A stretch of DNA of 64,000 nt from Candidatus Woesearchaeota archaeon (lineage in GTDB: Archaea > Nanobdellota > Nanobdellia > Woesearchaeales > JABGUJ01): assembly GCA_018646625.1 (NCBI GenBank), contig JABGUJ010000002.1, positions 164,843-228,842 of the forward strand, read 5' to 3'. The notes beneath the pieces are model-generated. The model was not told the DNA's origin. It saw only the letters and a program-made list of their open reading frames with translations, and ran no database searches. Shown here piece by piece: positions 52,741 through 63,432 of this stretch (its first letter is position 1; each line of letters begins with the position of its first letter). The translations under genes were made by a program, and so were the position numbers.

Positions 52741-53192
52741 AGGATGTTAATCTTTGCATGGTGGATGACAAACACTTTTGCTTTGGATGTTGCGGTCATG
52801 ATTATACTACAAAAGAATCTATTATGTGGGGTATAAAGAAAAATACCCTAGAGATGCAAGATTTTAAAGATAAAATTGAGTTCGCAAATAGAGCTAAATT
52901 GTTACGTTGTTCAGGAATATGTAAAAACCTCACAGTTTTACCAGATGGAAGGGTTGGTTGTCCTTTGCATCCTGTATGGAATGAAGGTAAGGACTTAAGG
53001 TTGAAGCATAAAGATTGTAATACTAAATATTTGTGTAAGGTGTTTTTTAAATATGTCAATGACTGGGATGATGCAAAACGTCAAAGATTCCTTGATTTTG
53101 TTGATAGTTTGAAACTGGATTGGTTTGATTATTCCATAAAAATGGATGATGATAGTTTGTTAAAAGAGTTTGAGAAAAAAGAAGGAGAATAA
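52719..53192 (+). CDS. Cys-rich metal- or cluster-binding protein
   Basis: The 157-residue protein has clustered Cys: CFGCCG near the N-terminus, CSGICKNL, GCPLHP, and later DCNTKYLC. The spacing suits a zinc or Fe-S site, similar to small YkgJ-like Cys-rich proteins, but I cannot name the family. It starts inside dus (22 bases); an alternative is the ATG before VDDKHFC. It is followed 3 bases later by a small membrane protein gene. Confidence 0.6.
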   Translation: MGTKNSLKDVNLCMVDDKHFCFGCCGHDYTTKESIMWGIKKNTLEMQDFKDKIEFANRAKLLRCSGICKNLTVLPDGRVGCPLHPVWNEGKDLRLKHKDCNTKYLCKVFFKYVNDWDDAKRQRFLDFVDSLKLDWFDYSIKMDDDSLLKEFEKKEGE

Positions 53193-53195
53193 TAA

Positions 53196-55312
<2,117 letters not shown>

Positions 55313-55403
55313 TTATTGTGTGTTGATTTAAATATGTTTTCTTTTCAGATGGCGGTAGAAGGCCCTTACAGTAATAATTGGGCGGTTTAAGCTATTTTAG
55401 TAA

Positions 55404-55431
55404 CATTTATATAATACAATGCAATACAATG
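55404..55431 (+). promoter_or_regulatory. Promoter with 10-base-period direct repeat operator
   Basis: A TATA-like TTTATATA (55406-55413) runs into two copies of AATACAATG at 55413-55421 and 55423-55431. The 10-base step puts both on the same face of the helix, as expected for ribbon-helix-helix tetramers. The gene controlled encodes such a protein, so autorepression is likely. Confidence 0.55.
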
Positions 55432-55438
55432 TATTATT

Positions 55439-55666
55439 ATGAAAACTGTTAGTTTACGCATAGATACAGATCTGTTGGCAGATGTTGATAGATTAGTCAA
55501 ACCGTTTAGATATAGTAACAGAACCGAGTTAATTAGACAAGCAGTTAGAGAATTTGTTGAAAAGTTAGAGAACGATAGAGAGAGAAAAAGTTCTAAAAAA
55601 AATATATTAGTTAACGATGAAATTATTGCAGAGTTGGAAAAAAGATTTGGAGAACTTAAACAATAA
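55439..55666 (+). CDS. Ribbon-helix-helix (CopG-type) regulator
   Basis: The 75-residue protein has the RHH pattern KTVSLRIDTDLLADVDRL followed by SNRTELIRQAVREFVEKL. The last 25 residues are charged and helical. It begins just downstream of the repeated AATACAATG. No toxin gene of a known family adjoins it; the pilin cluster follows 100 bases later and may be a target. Confidence 0.85.
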   Translation: MKTVSLRIDTDLLADVDRLVKPFRYSNRTELIRQAVREFVEKLENDRERKSSKKNILVNDEIIAELEKRFGELKQ

Positions 55667-55762
55667 GTTTTTAGACGGAGATACATAGAAACCTTTATAA
55701 AGGACGTTTAGTTGAAGTTTATCATTACAATTACTAGTAATATAAAAAAGAGGTGTAGACAT

Positions 55763-56302
55763 ATGAAGATTTTTTCGGGTCGGATTTCTAGAAGAAAAAT
55801 GCTTAAGATTGGAAGTTTGAGTCTTTCCGTTAATGCAATTGTTGTTTTAGTTCTAGCGATTACTATGCTTGGATTAGGATTAGCATTTACTAAAGGAATG
55901 TTTGGTAAATTGGCAGGTAAAATAGAGATACCTCCTCCAAATATTCCAGCTACAAAAGGTGAACCTATTGTTCTCCCAGCTGAAGAAGTTAGATGGGAAA
56001 AACCAACTAAAGATTTAGCAATCTCAGTTAATATTTACAATGATGATGATGATGGATATGTTATGGCAGGTTTTGAGTGTCCAAACCTTGCAGGAATGAG
56101 TACCGCCATCACGGCAAGCAATTGGGTTAAAGCCGATGAATTTTCCCCATTCAAGATTTTACTACCCAAGTTTGCATCTGCACCTACCGCAAGTACAACT
56201 GTTTGTACGATATACAAGTGTTATGATGCTAATACAGCACCAACTAGCTGTACATCTGCTAGCGCATATGTAGATCAAAAGCAAATTACATTGAAAGTTT
56301 AA
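55763..56302 (+). CDS. Type IV pilin-like protein, variable head A
   Basis: A basic leader (SRRKMLKIG) and a 23-residue hydrophobic helix (SLSLSVNAIVVLVLAITM) match archaeal class III (pilin) signals, cut after Gly by a PibD-like peptidase. A constant GMFGKLAGKIEIPPPNIPAT stem is followed by a unique head with several Cys. The track TTG at 55712 is upstream; GAGGTG 7 bases before 55763 decides the start. A TATA-like CTTTATAAA is near 55693. It is first in a five-gene cluster. Confidence 0.78.
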   Translation: MKIFSGRISRRKMLKIGSLSLSVNAIVVLVLAITMLGLGLAFTKGMFGKLAGKIEIPPPNIPATKGEPIVLPAEEVRWEKPTKDLAISVNIYNDDDDGYVMAGFECPNLAGMSTAITASNWVKADEFSPFKILLPKFASAPTASTTVCTIYKCYDANTAPTSCTSASAYVDQKQITLKV

Positions 56303-56317
56303 GAGAGGTTATTCAAG

Positions 56318-56836
56318 ATGAGAAAGTATTACAAAATAGGAAGCTTAAGTCTTTCAGTGAATGCGATTGTTGTTCTAGTTCTGGGAATAACAATGCTAGG
56401 TCTTGGACTAGCTTTTACTAAGGGAATGTTCGGTAAGTTGGCAGGTAAAATAGAAATACCCCCGCCAAATATTCCAGCAACTGCGTCGGAGCCAATTGTT
56501 TTGCCAGGTGATGATATAGCAATAAATGGAAATGATGGAAAATCATCCATATTTTCTGTCAATGCATACCATGACGGTACTTGTTCGGCCGATGACAATA
56601 AAGTGAAACTAACGTTTAGCGCAGCGTCAGGGTGCGTAGGATTTGCTGCAACTCCAACCGCAGCAGAGTTAGCTGTAACTACACAAAAGATTCCTGAAGA
56701 CCAATTTAGAACGTACAAAATAGTCGCAACACCTACTGTAGCTATGGCCGGATCATGTTTAATCAGCATAACTTCCGAATGTGATGGTGCAGGCGGTAAA
56801 CTATCATCAAAGCAGATAACGCTTAAACCGGAATAA
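56318..56836 (+). CDS. Type IV pilin-like protein, variable head B
   Basis: The 172-residue protein shares its first 55 residues almost exactly with the preceding pilin (KIGSLSLSVNAIVVLVLG; KLAGKIEIPPPNIPAT), while the head differs and has four Cys. The DNA of the shared part differs at many third positions, so the match is kept by selection and is not a recent copy. Both could be subunits of one filament or alternative tips. Confidence 0.78.
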   Translation: MRKYYKIGSLSLSVNAIVVLVLGITMLGLGLAFTKGMFGKLAGKIEIPPPNIPATASEPIVLPGDDIAINGNDGKSSIFSVNAYHDGTCSADDNKVKLTFSAASGCVGFAATPTAAELAVTTQKIPEDQFRTYKIVATPTVAMAGSCLISITSECDGAGGKLSSKQITLKPE

Positions 56837-56850
56837 AGAGGTAAATTACA

Positions 56851-57084
56851 ATGGCAAGAGATATCAAAAAAAGATTAACTCAACAACAAGAGTTTGATAT
56901 CATGAAGCTTGTTTTGGACAAGTTCTTATGGTTAGGTACAGCAGTCATGGCTTTTGGCCTTCTTAATATGTGGGTTGAAGGAGTTGCAGGCATTAGAAGT
57001 GGCTTGCTAATTATGGTCGCAGGTGCAGTTGTCTTCGTACTATTCTTGATAATGGTTGTCAAAGAATACGAGATAATCAAATAA
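56851..57084 (+). CDS. Small two-helix membrane protein in the pilin cluster
   Basis: The 77-residue protein has a basic, helical cytoplasmic start (RDIKKRLTQQQEFDIMKLV) and two membrane helices ending in a short tail (KEYEIIK). No pilin signal is seen. It lies 14 bases after the second pilin gene and may help pilin assembly or anchor the filament base (inference). Confidence 0.6.
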   Translation: MARDIKKRLTQQQEFDIMKLVLDKFLWLGTAVMAFGLLNMWVEGVAGIRSGLLIMVAGAVVFVLFLIMVVKEYEIIK

Positions 57085-57116
57085 TTTTATATACTTCTTT
57101 CTTTTTCTTTTATTTT

Positions 57117-57704
57117 ATGTTTAATGATAAAAGAGGTTTTCAGATTGTTGCTTTAATTCTTATATTGGCGATTTTATTGTTTGTCGGACTAGGCGCGTTA
57201 GTTATGTTTTCACCAGATGAAATGGAAGAAGTTCCTGCTTCAGAAGAAGGTGTTTTTGAGAAATCTGAAATCCCTTTAGAGGAAATGACATCGGAGGAAG
57301 TAAAAGCTGCTTTGAAGGAGATGACAATAGAAGAGATAAAAGCCGAGATGGATAAATTGGGCGAGATACTTGAAACGCCCCCTCCAACAATACCTGCCAC
57401 TTCTGATGAACCCATTGTTGTTTCTGACGAGTTCGTCGATATTAGTAATGATGCCGCAATCATTCTAGTTAATGTATATAATTATGATACGGCTCAGGAG
57501 CTGACTTTGACGGTGGATTCCTCCAGCTGTAAGGAAAGCGTAGATTTTCACTCAGATCCTCAAGTAGTTCCTGAAAAAACGTATAAAGAATTTGAGCTGC
57601 TACTTAGCACATCTCAGTTATCAGAGTCATGTGCAGTCAACATTGAAGTAAGAAATAGTGATGGGATTTATGATATGAAACAAATAAGCCTGGTGACGCA
57701 TTAA
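57117..57704 (+). CDS. Pilin-like protein with acidic linker
   Basis: The start NDKRGFQIVALILILAIL is a class III pilin-type signal with the cut after Gly. An acidic linker of about 60 residues (EEVPASEEGVFEKSEI; ALKEMTIEEIKAEMDKL) precedes PPPTIPATSDEPIVV, which matches the PPPNIPAT stem of the two upstream pilins. The head is beta-rich with two Cys. The different helix and linker suggest a minor or tip pilin. Confidence 0.7.
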   Translation: MFNDKRGFQIVALILILAILLFVGLGALVMFSPDEMEEVPASEEGVFEKSEIPLEEMTSEEVKAALKEMTIEEIKAEMDKLGEILETPPPTIPATSDEPIVVSDEFVDISNDAAIILVNVYNYDTAQELTLTVDSSSCKESVDFHSDPQVVPEKTYKEFELLLSTSQLSESCAVNIEVRNSDGIYDMKQISLVTH

Positions 57705-57708
57705 TAAA

Positions 57709-58275
57709 ATGACAAATATCTGTAATAATAAGAAAGGTTTTCAGTTAACTGCCACGTTTATGGTTAGTTTAGTTCTTGCAATTGTTGTTTTTGGTATGGG
57801 GATGATGTTCTTTGCAGATATATTTCAGGAAGCTTCAGATGTGAAAACAAGATTAGATTCTCAAACAGATCAGCAAATAAGAAATATACTTCTAAGTACA
57901 GGAGAAAAAGTTGCAATACCTTTTGATAAAAAAGAAATTAATGGCGGTGATACCGCAACGTTCGGCGTGGGCATATTTAATGTTCCCGGACCAAATGCAC
58001 CCACAAATTTTAAAATAGAAAAGTCAGGCACGGATTTTTGTAAGTGCTTTAAGAAAGATAATACCGCTTGTCCAACATCTCCTACAGCAGTTGTTGGTGA
58101 CCAAGGTCTTGGACAGATTCTCAAGATCAAACCAAATCAACAAAGAGTTGCCGTTGTTGGAATAGAAGTAGGAGATGTAGATATTGGTAGCAACATAATT
58201 TGCACCATAAAAGTTACAGATGTAGATCATAATAAACAATATGGAAGTACACAACAGGTCTATATACAAGTTTAA
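57709..58275 (+). CDS. Pilin-like protein
   Basis: The 188-residue protein has NKKGFQLTATFMVSLVLAI, a class III pilin-type signal and helix, then a helical stalk (FQEASDVKTRLDSQTDQQI) and a beta-rich head with Cys. It lacks the PPPxIPAT stem. It starts 4 bases after the preceding pilin gene and ends overlapping the convergent tpiA gene by 4 bases. It is probably a separate subunit of the same filament. Confidence 0.7.
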   Translation: MTNICNNKKGFQLTATFMVSLVLAIVVFGMGMMFFADIFQEASDVKTRLDSQTDQQIRNILLSTGEKVAIPFDKKEINGGDTATFGVGIFNVPGPNAPTNFKIEKSGTDFCKCFKKDNTACPTSPTAVVGDQGLGQILKIKPNQQRVAVVGIEVGDVDIGSNIICTIKVTDVDHNKQYGSTQQVYIQV

Positions 58276-58919
58276 AGAAATCCTTTAACTAATTCTCTTA
58301 TTACTTTCTCAGGGTTGTTAGCTTTTGTTACACCAGAAGCGATAAGAATACCTTTTGAGCCTAGTTCTTTGGACTTACTAACATCGTCTTTACTCTTAAC
58401 ACCTGCACCGCAAAGTACTGGCACGTTGTTTACCACAGCCACAGTATCGGATATGATCTCAGGTTTAGCAGTTGAGACGGATATGTCTCCTCCAATCAAC
58501 TCAGGAGGTTCAATAGCAATATAATCAGGAGAAAACTTAGAGACTTGTGATGCTTTCTTTGGCGTATCAACGCAAACAATTGTAAGTAGACCAACAGACT
58601 TTGCCCGGTCTATTGATTGTTTAATATTGTCAAGTGAAACACGATCTTCTGAGTGATCAATCAAAACTCCATAAGCACCATTTTCTAATATAGCTTCAGC
58701 CAAATCATGGCCGGTGTGAGATCCGTACACTACCGGATCAATATGTTGTGCAAGGACGGGAATAGAAACTTGTCTTGCAACTCTGAATAAATCAACATTT
58801 TGTACTGCAATAAGAATAGGAACTTTGACTTCATGAGCAACTTTATCACAAATTCTAGCAAGGTCAACTGCCTTTTGCCCAGTCGCCGAGGCATATGTTT
58901 TGAAGTTAATGACGAGCAT
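58272..58919 (-). CDS. tpiA: Triosephosphate isomerase, archaeal type
   Basis: The roughly 215-residue, short TIM form typical of archaea interconverts DHAP and G3P. Catalytic residues are Lys in INFKTY, His in IDHSED and Glu in AIEPPELIGG; the phosphate loop is CGAGVKSKDD. Start is set at 58919, where GAGGT precedes the ATG, not at the track's 58970. It overlaps the coiled-coil gene upstream by 14 bases and probably shares its message. Confidence 0.95.
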   Translation of the reverse strand: MLVINFKTYASATGQKAVDLARICDKVAHEVKVPILIAVQNVDLFRVARQVSIPVLAQHIDPVVYGSHTGHDLAEAILENGAYGVLIDHSEDRVSLDNIKQSIDRAKSVGLLTIVCVDTPKKASQVSKFSPDYIAIEPPELIGGDISVSTAKPEIISDTVAVVNNVPVLCGAGVKSKDDVSKSKELGSKGILIASGVTKANNPEKVIRELVKGFL

Positions 58920-59478
58920 GTTTATTTCTACCTCTTTGCATTGCAGCCATGAGTTTTTCCAATGAGTCAATCTTCTTCATTAACTCGAGTTTTTCTTTGT
59001 CGTTTTTTTCGAGCATCTTACCAAATTTGACTAACTCAAAGTCTTTCTCACTGATGGTCTTCGATATTGATTGGAATTTCTTTAATTCTTCAGTTAATTT
59101 CGAGACGTTGCTTGAAACAGTTTTGATCTCAGATTCAAGTGCTTTATAATTACTAATGTGTTTTTTCATCTCAGTTACAACAACCTTAACTTGAGCTTCC
59201 ACATCCGCACTAATGGTTTTTTGCATGTGCTTTTTCTGATCTTTGAATGCTTTGATTTCTTGATCAAAGAGTTGTTGTGAAGAATCAATCTTTTTTGTAT
59301 TTTTCTCGAAATCTTTTTTTACGTCTTTATGAACAGTAGTTAATGAAGAAATCTCTTTCTTTAATGATTTTATATCCGCAGAGAGATTATTTACTTCTGA
59401 CGCAGTATTCTGTACTTCTGCGTTCACGGAGTCTATCATCTCTTTCGTATTTACAATATCTTTTATCTTGCCAAGCAT
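58906..59478 (-). CDS. Coiled-coil protein
   Basis: The 190-residue protein is almost entirely coiled coil, with heptads over residues 20-185 (NTASEVNNLSADIKSLKKEI; LMKKIDSLEKLMAAM) and no other domain. It may be structural or an adaptor. The promoter TATA-like TTTATAAA lies about 25 bases before the ATG. It is transcribed with tpiA, but a functional link is not evident. Confidence 0.6.
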   Translation of the reverse strand: MLGKIKDIVNTKEMIDSVNAEVQNTASEVNNLSADIKSLKKEISSLTTVHKDVKKDFEKNTKKIDSSQQLFDQEIKAFKDQKKHMQKTISADVEAQVKVVVTEMKKHISNYKALESEIKTVSSNVSKLTEELKKFQSISKTISEKDFELVKFGKMLEKNDKEKLELMKKIDSLEKLMAAMQRGRNKHARH

Positions 59479-59540
59479 ATAGTAAAACTTTGTTTATTGA
59501 TTTATAAAAGTTATCAATAAAAAACATAGAACAAAGAATA

Positions 59541-59568
59541 AAGGGTAAACAAAAAGAAAAAAGAAATT
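59541..59568 (-). terminator. T-rich terminator after trx
   Basis: On the minus strand a pyrimidine-rich run with blocks of four to six T (TTTCTTTTTTCTTTTTG) follows the thioredoxin stop. It separates the trxB-trx operon from the coiled-coil gene. Confidence 0.55.
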
Positions 59569-59576
59569 AGATCGAG

Positions 59577-59891
59577 TTACTTAATTGCACCATCAATCTT
59601 TTCTTTAAGACTATCTTTTGGGAATGCACCCACAAATCTGTCTACTTCTTCGCCATCCTTGAACATGATCAAGCAAGGAATACCAGAAATGTCATGTTCT
59701 CCCGCAACATCTGAGTTATCTTCAGTGTTTACCTTAGCAAATTTGACTTTGCCACTGTATTCCTCTGAAAGTTCCTCAAAAACAGGACCCATTCTCTTAC
59801 AAGGACCACACCATGGTGCCCAAAAGTCTACCAGTACCCAGCCTTCGCTAGTCTCTTTTTCAAAATTATCAGCATTTAATTCTAATACCAT
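59577..59891 (-). CDS. trx: Thioredoxin
   Basis: The roughly 104-residue protein has the WAPWCGPCKRM active site and the cis-Pro loop GIPCLIMFKDG, where Cys replaces the usual Thr after the cis-Pro. GAGGTG lies 6 bases before the ATG at 59891, which decides this start over the track's 59969. It follows trxB by 16 bases; together they give a complete cytoplasmic NADPH-thioredoxin disulfide reduction system. Confidence 0.95.
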   Translation of the reverse strand: MVLELNADNFEKETSEGWVLVDFWAPWCGPCKRMGPVFEELSEEYSGKVKFAKVNTEDNSDVAGEHDISGIPCLIMFKDGEEVDRFVGAFPKDSLKEKIDGAIK

Positions 59892-59907
59892 TTCTTCCAC
59901 CTCATGT

Positions 59908-60834
59908 TTAATAATTAAAACTCTCATGACCAAGATGCTCGTTTGCGCTGAATGCAGCTTTAACACCATCAGCAGCAGCAGTTATGGCCTGATCGTAATC
60001 TTGATTTGTTATGTCGCCGGCTGCAAAAATCCCTTTCACGTTTGTTCTGCAACCTGAATCAACGTTAACTCTTCCGTTTTTTGCAAGCTCTACACCCAGT
60101 TCTATAGGTAGATAATTGTTAGGAATGTGACCTATGGCAATGAAAATACCATCAAGAGGTAATTCGTTTGAGTTGTTGTATTCTTTGTCAAGCACTACGC
60201 TTCCAACTTTCTTGCCTTCTTCGTTAGCTTTAACTTCAGTTATGTTTGTATTGTAAATCAACTCAATCTTTTCGTGTTTCTCTACACGCTGTCTATTAAT
60301 CGGTTCTGCCCTTAATTTATCTTTTCTGTAGATTATGTAAACTTTCTTAGCATATTTTGCTAGCAAAAGTGCCTCTGTTGCTGCACTGTCAGATCCGCCG
60401 ATGATTGCCACAGTTTTTTCCTTGAAAAAAGCAGCATCACAAGTTGCACAATAGCTAACTCCTTTACTGTAAAACTCTTTCTCTCCAGGGATACCTAACT
60501 TTCTAACATCTGAACCAGTAGCAATGATTACAGTTTTTGTTTCAATCTCCCCACCATCAGCAGTTAGTTTGAATCCGCCATCAATTTTTTTTATTTCTTT
60601 AACTTGTTCGTATTTTAGTTCTCCATTGAAAGATTTGTAATGTTCTTCTAGTTGAACTCCCAAGTCATAACCAGATATTGCTTTTATGCCTGGCCAGTTT
60701 TCGACTAAATGTGATTTGGCAATGAGTCCGCCAATTTCTGCTGCGAACACTAATGTTTTTAGGTTAAACCTAATTGAATAAATAGCTGCGCTAAGTCCTG
60801 CTGGACCGCCCCCGATAATTACAACGTCATACAT
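59908..60834 (-). CDS. trxB: Thioredoxin reductase
   Basis: The 308-residue flavoenzyme has the FAD motif GGGPAGLSAAIYS, the redox pair CATC in YCATCDAAFF, the NAD(P)H motif GGSDSAATEA and the second FAD site GIFAAGDI. It regenerates reduced thioredoxin encoded by the next gene. Length and order are those of the low-molecular-weight family. It is divergent from the polB gene. Confidence 0.96.
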   Translation of the reverse strand: MYDVVIIGGGPAGLSAAIYSIRFNLKTLVFAAEIGGLIAKSHLVENWPGIKAISGYDLGVQLEEHYKSFNGELKYEQVKEIKKIDGGFKLTADGGEIETKTVIIATGSDVRKLGIPGEKEFYSKGVSYCATCDAAFFKEKTVAIIGGSDSAATEALLLAKYAKKVYIIYRKDKLRAEPINRQRVEKHEKIELIYNTNITEVKANEEGKKVGSVVLDKEYNNSNELPLDGIFIAIGHIPNNYLPIELGVELAKNGRVNVDSGCRTNVKGIFAAGDITNQDYDQAITAAADGVKAAFSANEHLGHESFNY

Positions 60835-60972
60835 TTTAGAGTATATTTTCCTAAAGATAGTATATAAAGCTTATCATAAAGGGTTGCATACATTGTTTAA
60901 TATGTTGTTTAGAGTGTTTAAGGTGTTGTTCGGTACAAAATCTTTAAATATCTATATTGCTACTGCATAAGT

Positions 60973-63432
60973 ATGACAAAATTAATGTTATATCCTTTGG
61001 AAGTGGACTATAAGGTAGTAGGTGGCAGGCCAAGGTTCTATATTTTTGGAAGAACGCAAAAAGGAGAGCAAATTTGTCTAATAGATGAAACATTTAGACC
61101 TTATTTCTATATTTTAATCAACCATGCAAACTTCGATAGTTTTGTTAAAAAGATAAAATCAATAAAAGCAAGACGTCGTGACAGAGAGTTTGGTGTGGTG
61201 GATGTTGAGATTGTAAGAAAAAAGTACAAAGGTGCAGAACAAAAGGCAATAAAAGTATATACAAAACTTCCAAAAGATATTGATGCGTTGGTGGATAAAA
61301 TTAAGGATCTGCCAGATGTGGCAGAGATTCTTGAAACCGATATATTGTTGATACGGCGATATCTAATAGAGAATCATATAACTCCTTGGGTATTGAGTGA
61401 AGCAGACGGAGAGGAAATTAATATAGGTCTTAGCATTAAGACATATAGAGTTTCATCCATATCTCAGAATTCTACAGATGTTTATGAGAATCCTAAGATT
61501 CTGGCATTTGATATTGAGACATATAATCCTACAGGGAAAGAATTTGATATGAGCAAGAACCCCATACTCATGATTTCTTTTTACTCTGATGGTTTTAAGA
61601 AAGTTATAACTCATAAGCGCATTAAGACAGATAAAGAATATATTACATTTGTTGATGGAGAAATGGAGTTGCTTGAGCAGGCTAAGAAAGTAATACAAGA
61701 TTTTCAGCCAGACATTCTTGCAGGATACTATAGCGACAATTTCGATCTTCCTTATTTAATGTATAGAGCAAAGAAATATCGTATTGATTTTGATATCGGA
61801 TTAGATAAATCCGAGCCAATGGTTAGAAGTGGATCTGAAACATCTATCAAAATAAGAGGTATAAGTCATGTTGATTTGTACAAAGTTTTTATAGGAATAA
61901 TGGAGCGACGTCTCAATCTTACATCTTATTCTCTAGATTCTGTTTCGGAAGCGTTGTTAGGAGAACATAAGGATGTTGTAGATATTGAGAATCTATGGAC
62001 AAGTTGGAACAATGAGAATGATGAAGAATTAGAAAAGTTTGCAGTTTATAATCTGAAAGATTCAGAGCTAACATATAGGTTATGTTTAGAAGCAAAAGAT
62101 GTTCTTCAAGAACTTGTTAGAATGGTAGGTGTGCCAATGTTTAACTCGGCGAGAATGGCTTTTTCTCAGTTAGTTGAATGGTATTTAATACGTCGTTCTG
62201 CAGATTTTGATGAAATAGTACCAAATAAACCTAACCATAAAGAGTTGGTTGAAAGAATGACGGCAGATTCCATTAAAGGGGGATTTGTGTTTACTCCTGA
62301 GCCTGGCGTGTATGAAAATCTTGCAGTGCTTGATTTTCGAAGTTTATATCCTAGTATAATTGTCACTCATAATCTTTCTCCTTCAACACTCAATTGTAAA
62401 TGTTGTAAATATAGTCCAAAGTATGTTCCAGGTCAGGATAAAAATTGGTTTTGTTCAAAGAAAGATGGTTTTATCCCTAAAGTGATTAGAGATATCTTGG
62501 ATCGTCGTACACGTATAAAGGATATGATATGGGATAAGAAAGAAGATGAAAGTGGTGTTTTGCATTCTAGAGAGTTGGTGTTGAAAACATTAGCAAATGC
62601 ATTCTACGGGTATCTTAGTTTTTTTCTATCTCGGTGGTATTCTAGAGAGTGTGCGTCCGCAGTGACTGCTTATGGTCGTAAATATATTACCGAAGTAATT
62701 AATTGGTCAAGTTCAGAAGGTTTTGAGTTGGTGTATTCGGATACGGACTCTGTATTTCTAATATTGCATGATAAAGAAGTTAGTGATATTATCAAATTTA
62801 GGGATAAGGTTAATGATTTTCTTCCTGGTTTGATTGAGTTAGAGTATGAAGGGCATTACAATAAAGCATTGTTTGTCCCAACAAAAGATGGTACCGGAGC
62901 AAAGAAGAAGTATGCTTTGATGGATTCACGGAAACATATAACTGTGAAAGGATTTGAATTTATTCGACGTAACATTCCTAAGATTGCTCGTGAAGTACAG
63001 TTTGAGATCATTCGCTTAATATTGCGCGATGAGAAAGATAAGATTAAGGATTTCCTGGATAAAATGATTAACAGAGTTGAAGATCATAAAATTCCAAAAG
63101 ATAAACTGATTATTAGTACTCAATTGTCAAAGAAGATAGAAGATTATGAAATGATAATGCCGCATGTTGCAGTTGCCAAAAGAATGATTGAGCAAGGTCA
63201 AGATGTGTCGGAAGGAGATATTATTGACTATGTTATTTGTAAAGGCGAAGGGAAGTTGAAAGATAAAGCTCGCGTACCTACAGAATGTGATTCTAGTGAA
63301 TATGATGCAGAGTATTATATTAATAACCAGATTATCCCAGCAGTAGACGGATTACTATCTCTAGTTAATATGGATCCAGCTAGATTTAACTATGATGGAA
63401 AAGATCAAGAAAAGTTAGATAAATTTATCTAA
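60973..63432 (+). CDS. polB: Family B DNA polymerase
   Basis: The 819-residue enzyme has exonuclease motifs FDIETYNP (Exo I), YYSDNFDLPYL (Exo II) and YNLKDSELTYR (Exo III), and polymerase motifs DFRSLYPSII (A), KTLANAFYGYLSF (B) and VYSDTDSVFL (C), all with catalytic residues. It is an active proofreading replicative or repair polymerase in one piece, unlike the split gene of Nanoarchaeum. A CxxC...C zinc-like insert (CKCCKYSP) lies after motif A. A TATA-like CTTTAAATA lies about 25 bases before the start. Confidence 0.96.
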   Translation: MTKLMLYPLEVDYKVVGGRPRFYIFGRTQKGEQICLIDETFRPYFYILINHANFDSFVKKIKSIKARRRDREFGVVDVEIVRKKYKGAEQKAIKVYTKLPKDIDALVDKIKDLPDVAEILETDILLIRRYLIENHITPWVLSEADGEEINIGLSIKTYRVSSISQNSTDVYENPKILAFDIETYNPTGKEFDMSKNPILMISFYSDGFKKVITHKRIKTDKEYITFVDGEMELLEQAKKVIQDFQPDILAGYYSDNFDLPYLMYRAKKYRIDFDIGLDKSEPMVRSGSETSIKIRGISHVDLYKVFIGIMERRLNLTSYSLDSVSEALLGEHKDVVDIENLWTSWNNENDEELEKFAVYNLKDSELTYRLCLEAKDVLQELVRMVGVPMFNSARMAFSQLVEWYLIRRSADFDEIVPNKPNHKELVERMTADSIKGGFVFTPEPGVYENLAVLDFRSLYPSIIVTHNLSPSTLNCKCCKYSPKYVPGQDKNWFCSKKDGFIPKVIRDILDRRTRIKDMIWDKKEDESGVLHSRELVLKTLANAFYGYLSFFLSRWYSRECASAVTAYGRKYITEVINWSSSEGFELVYSDTDSVFLILHDKEVSDIIKFRDKVNDFLPGLIELEYEGHYNKALFVPTKDGTGAKKKYALMDSRKHITVKGFEFIRRNIPKIAREVQFEIIRLILRDEKDKIKDFLDKMINRVEDHKIPKDKLIISTQLSKKIEDYEMIMPHVAVAKRMIEQGQDVSEGDIIDYVICKGEGKLKDKARVPTECDSSEYDAEYYINNQIIPAVDGLLSLVNMDPARFNYDGKDQEKLDKFI

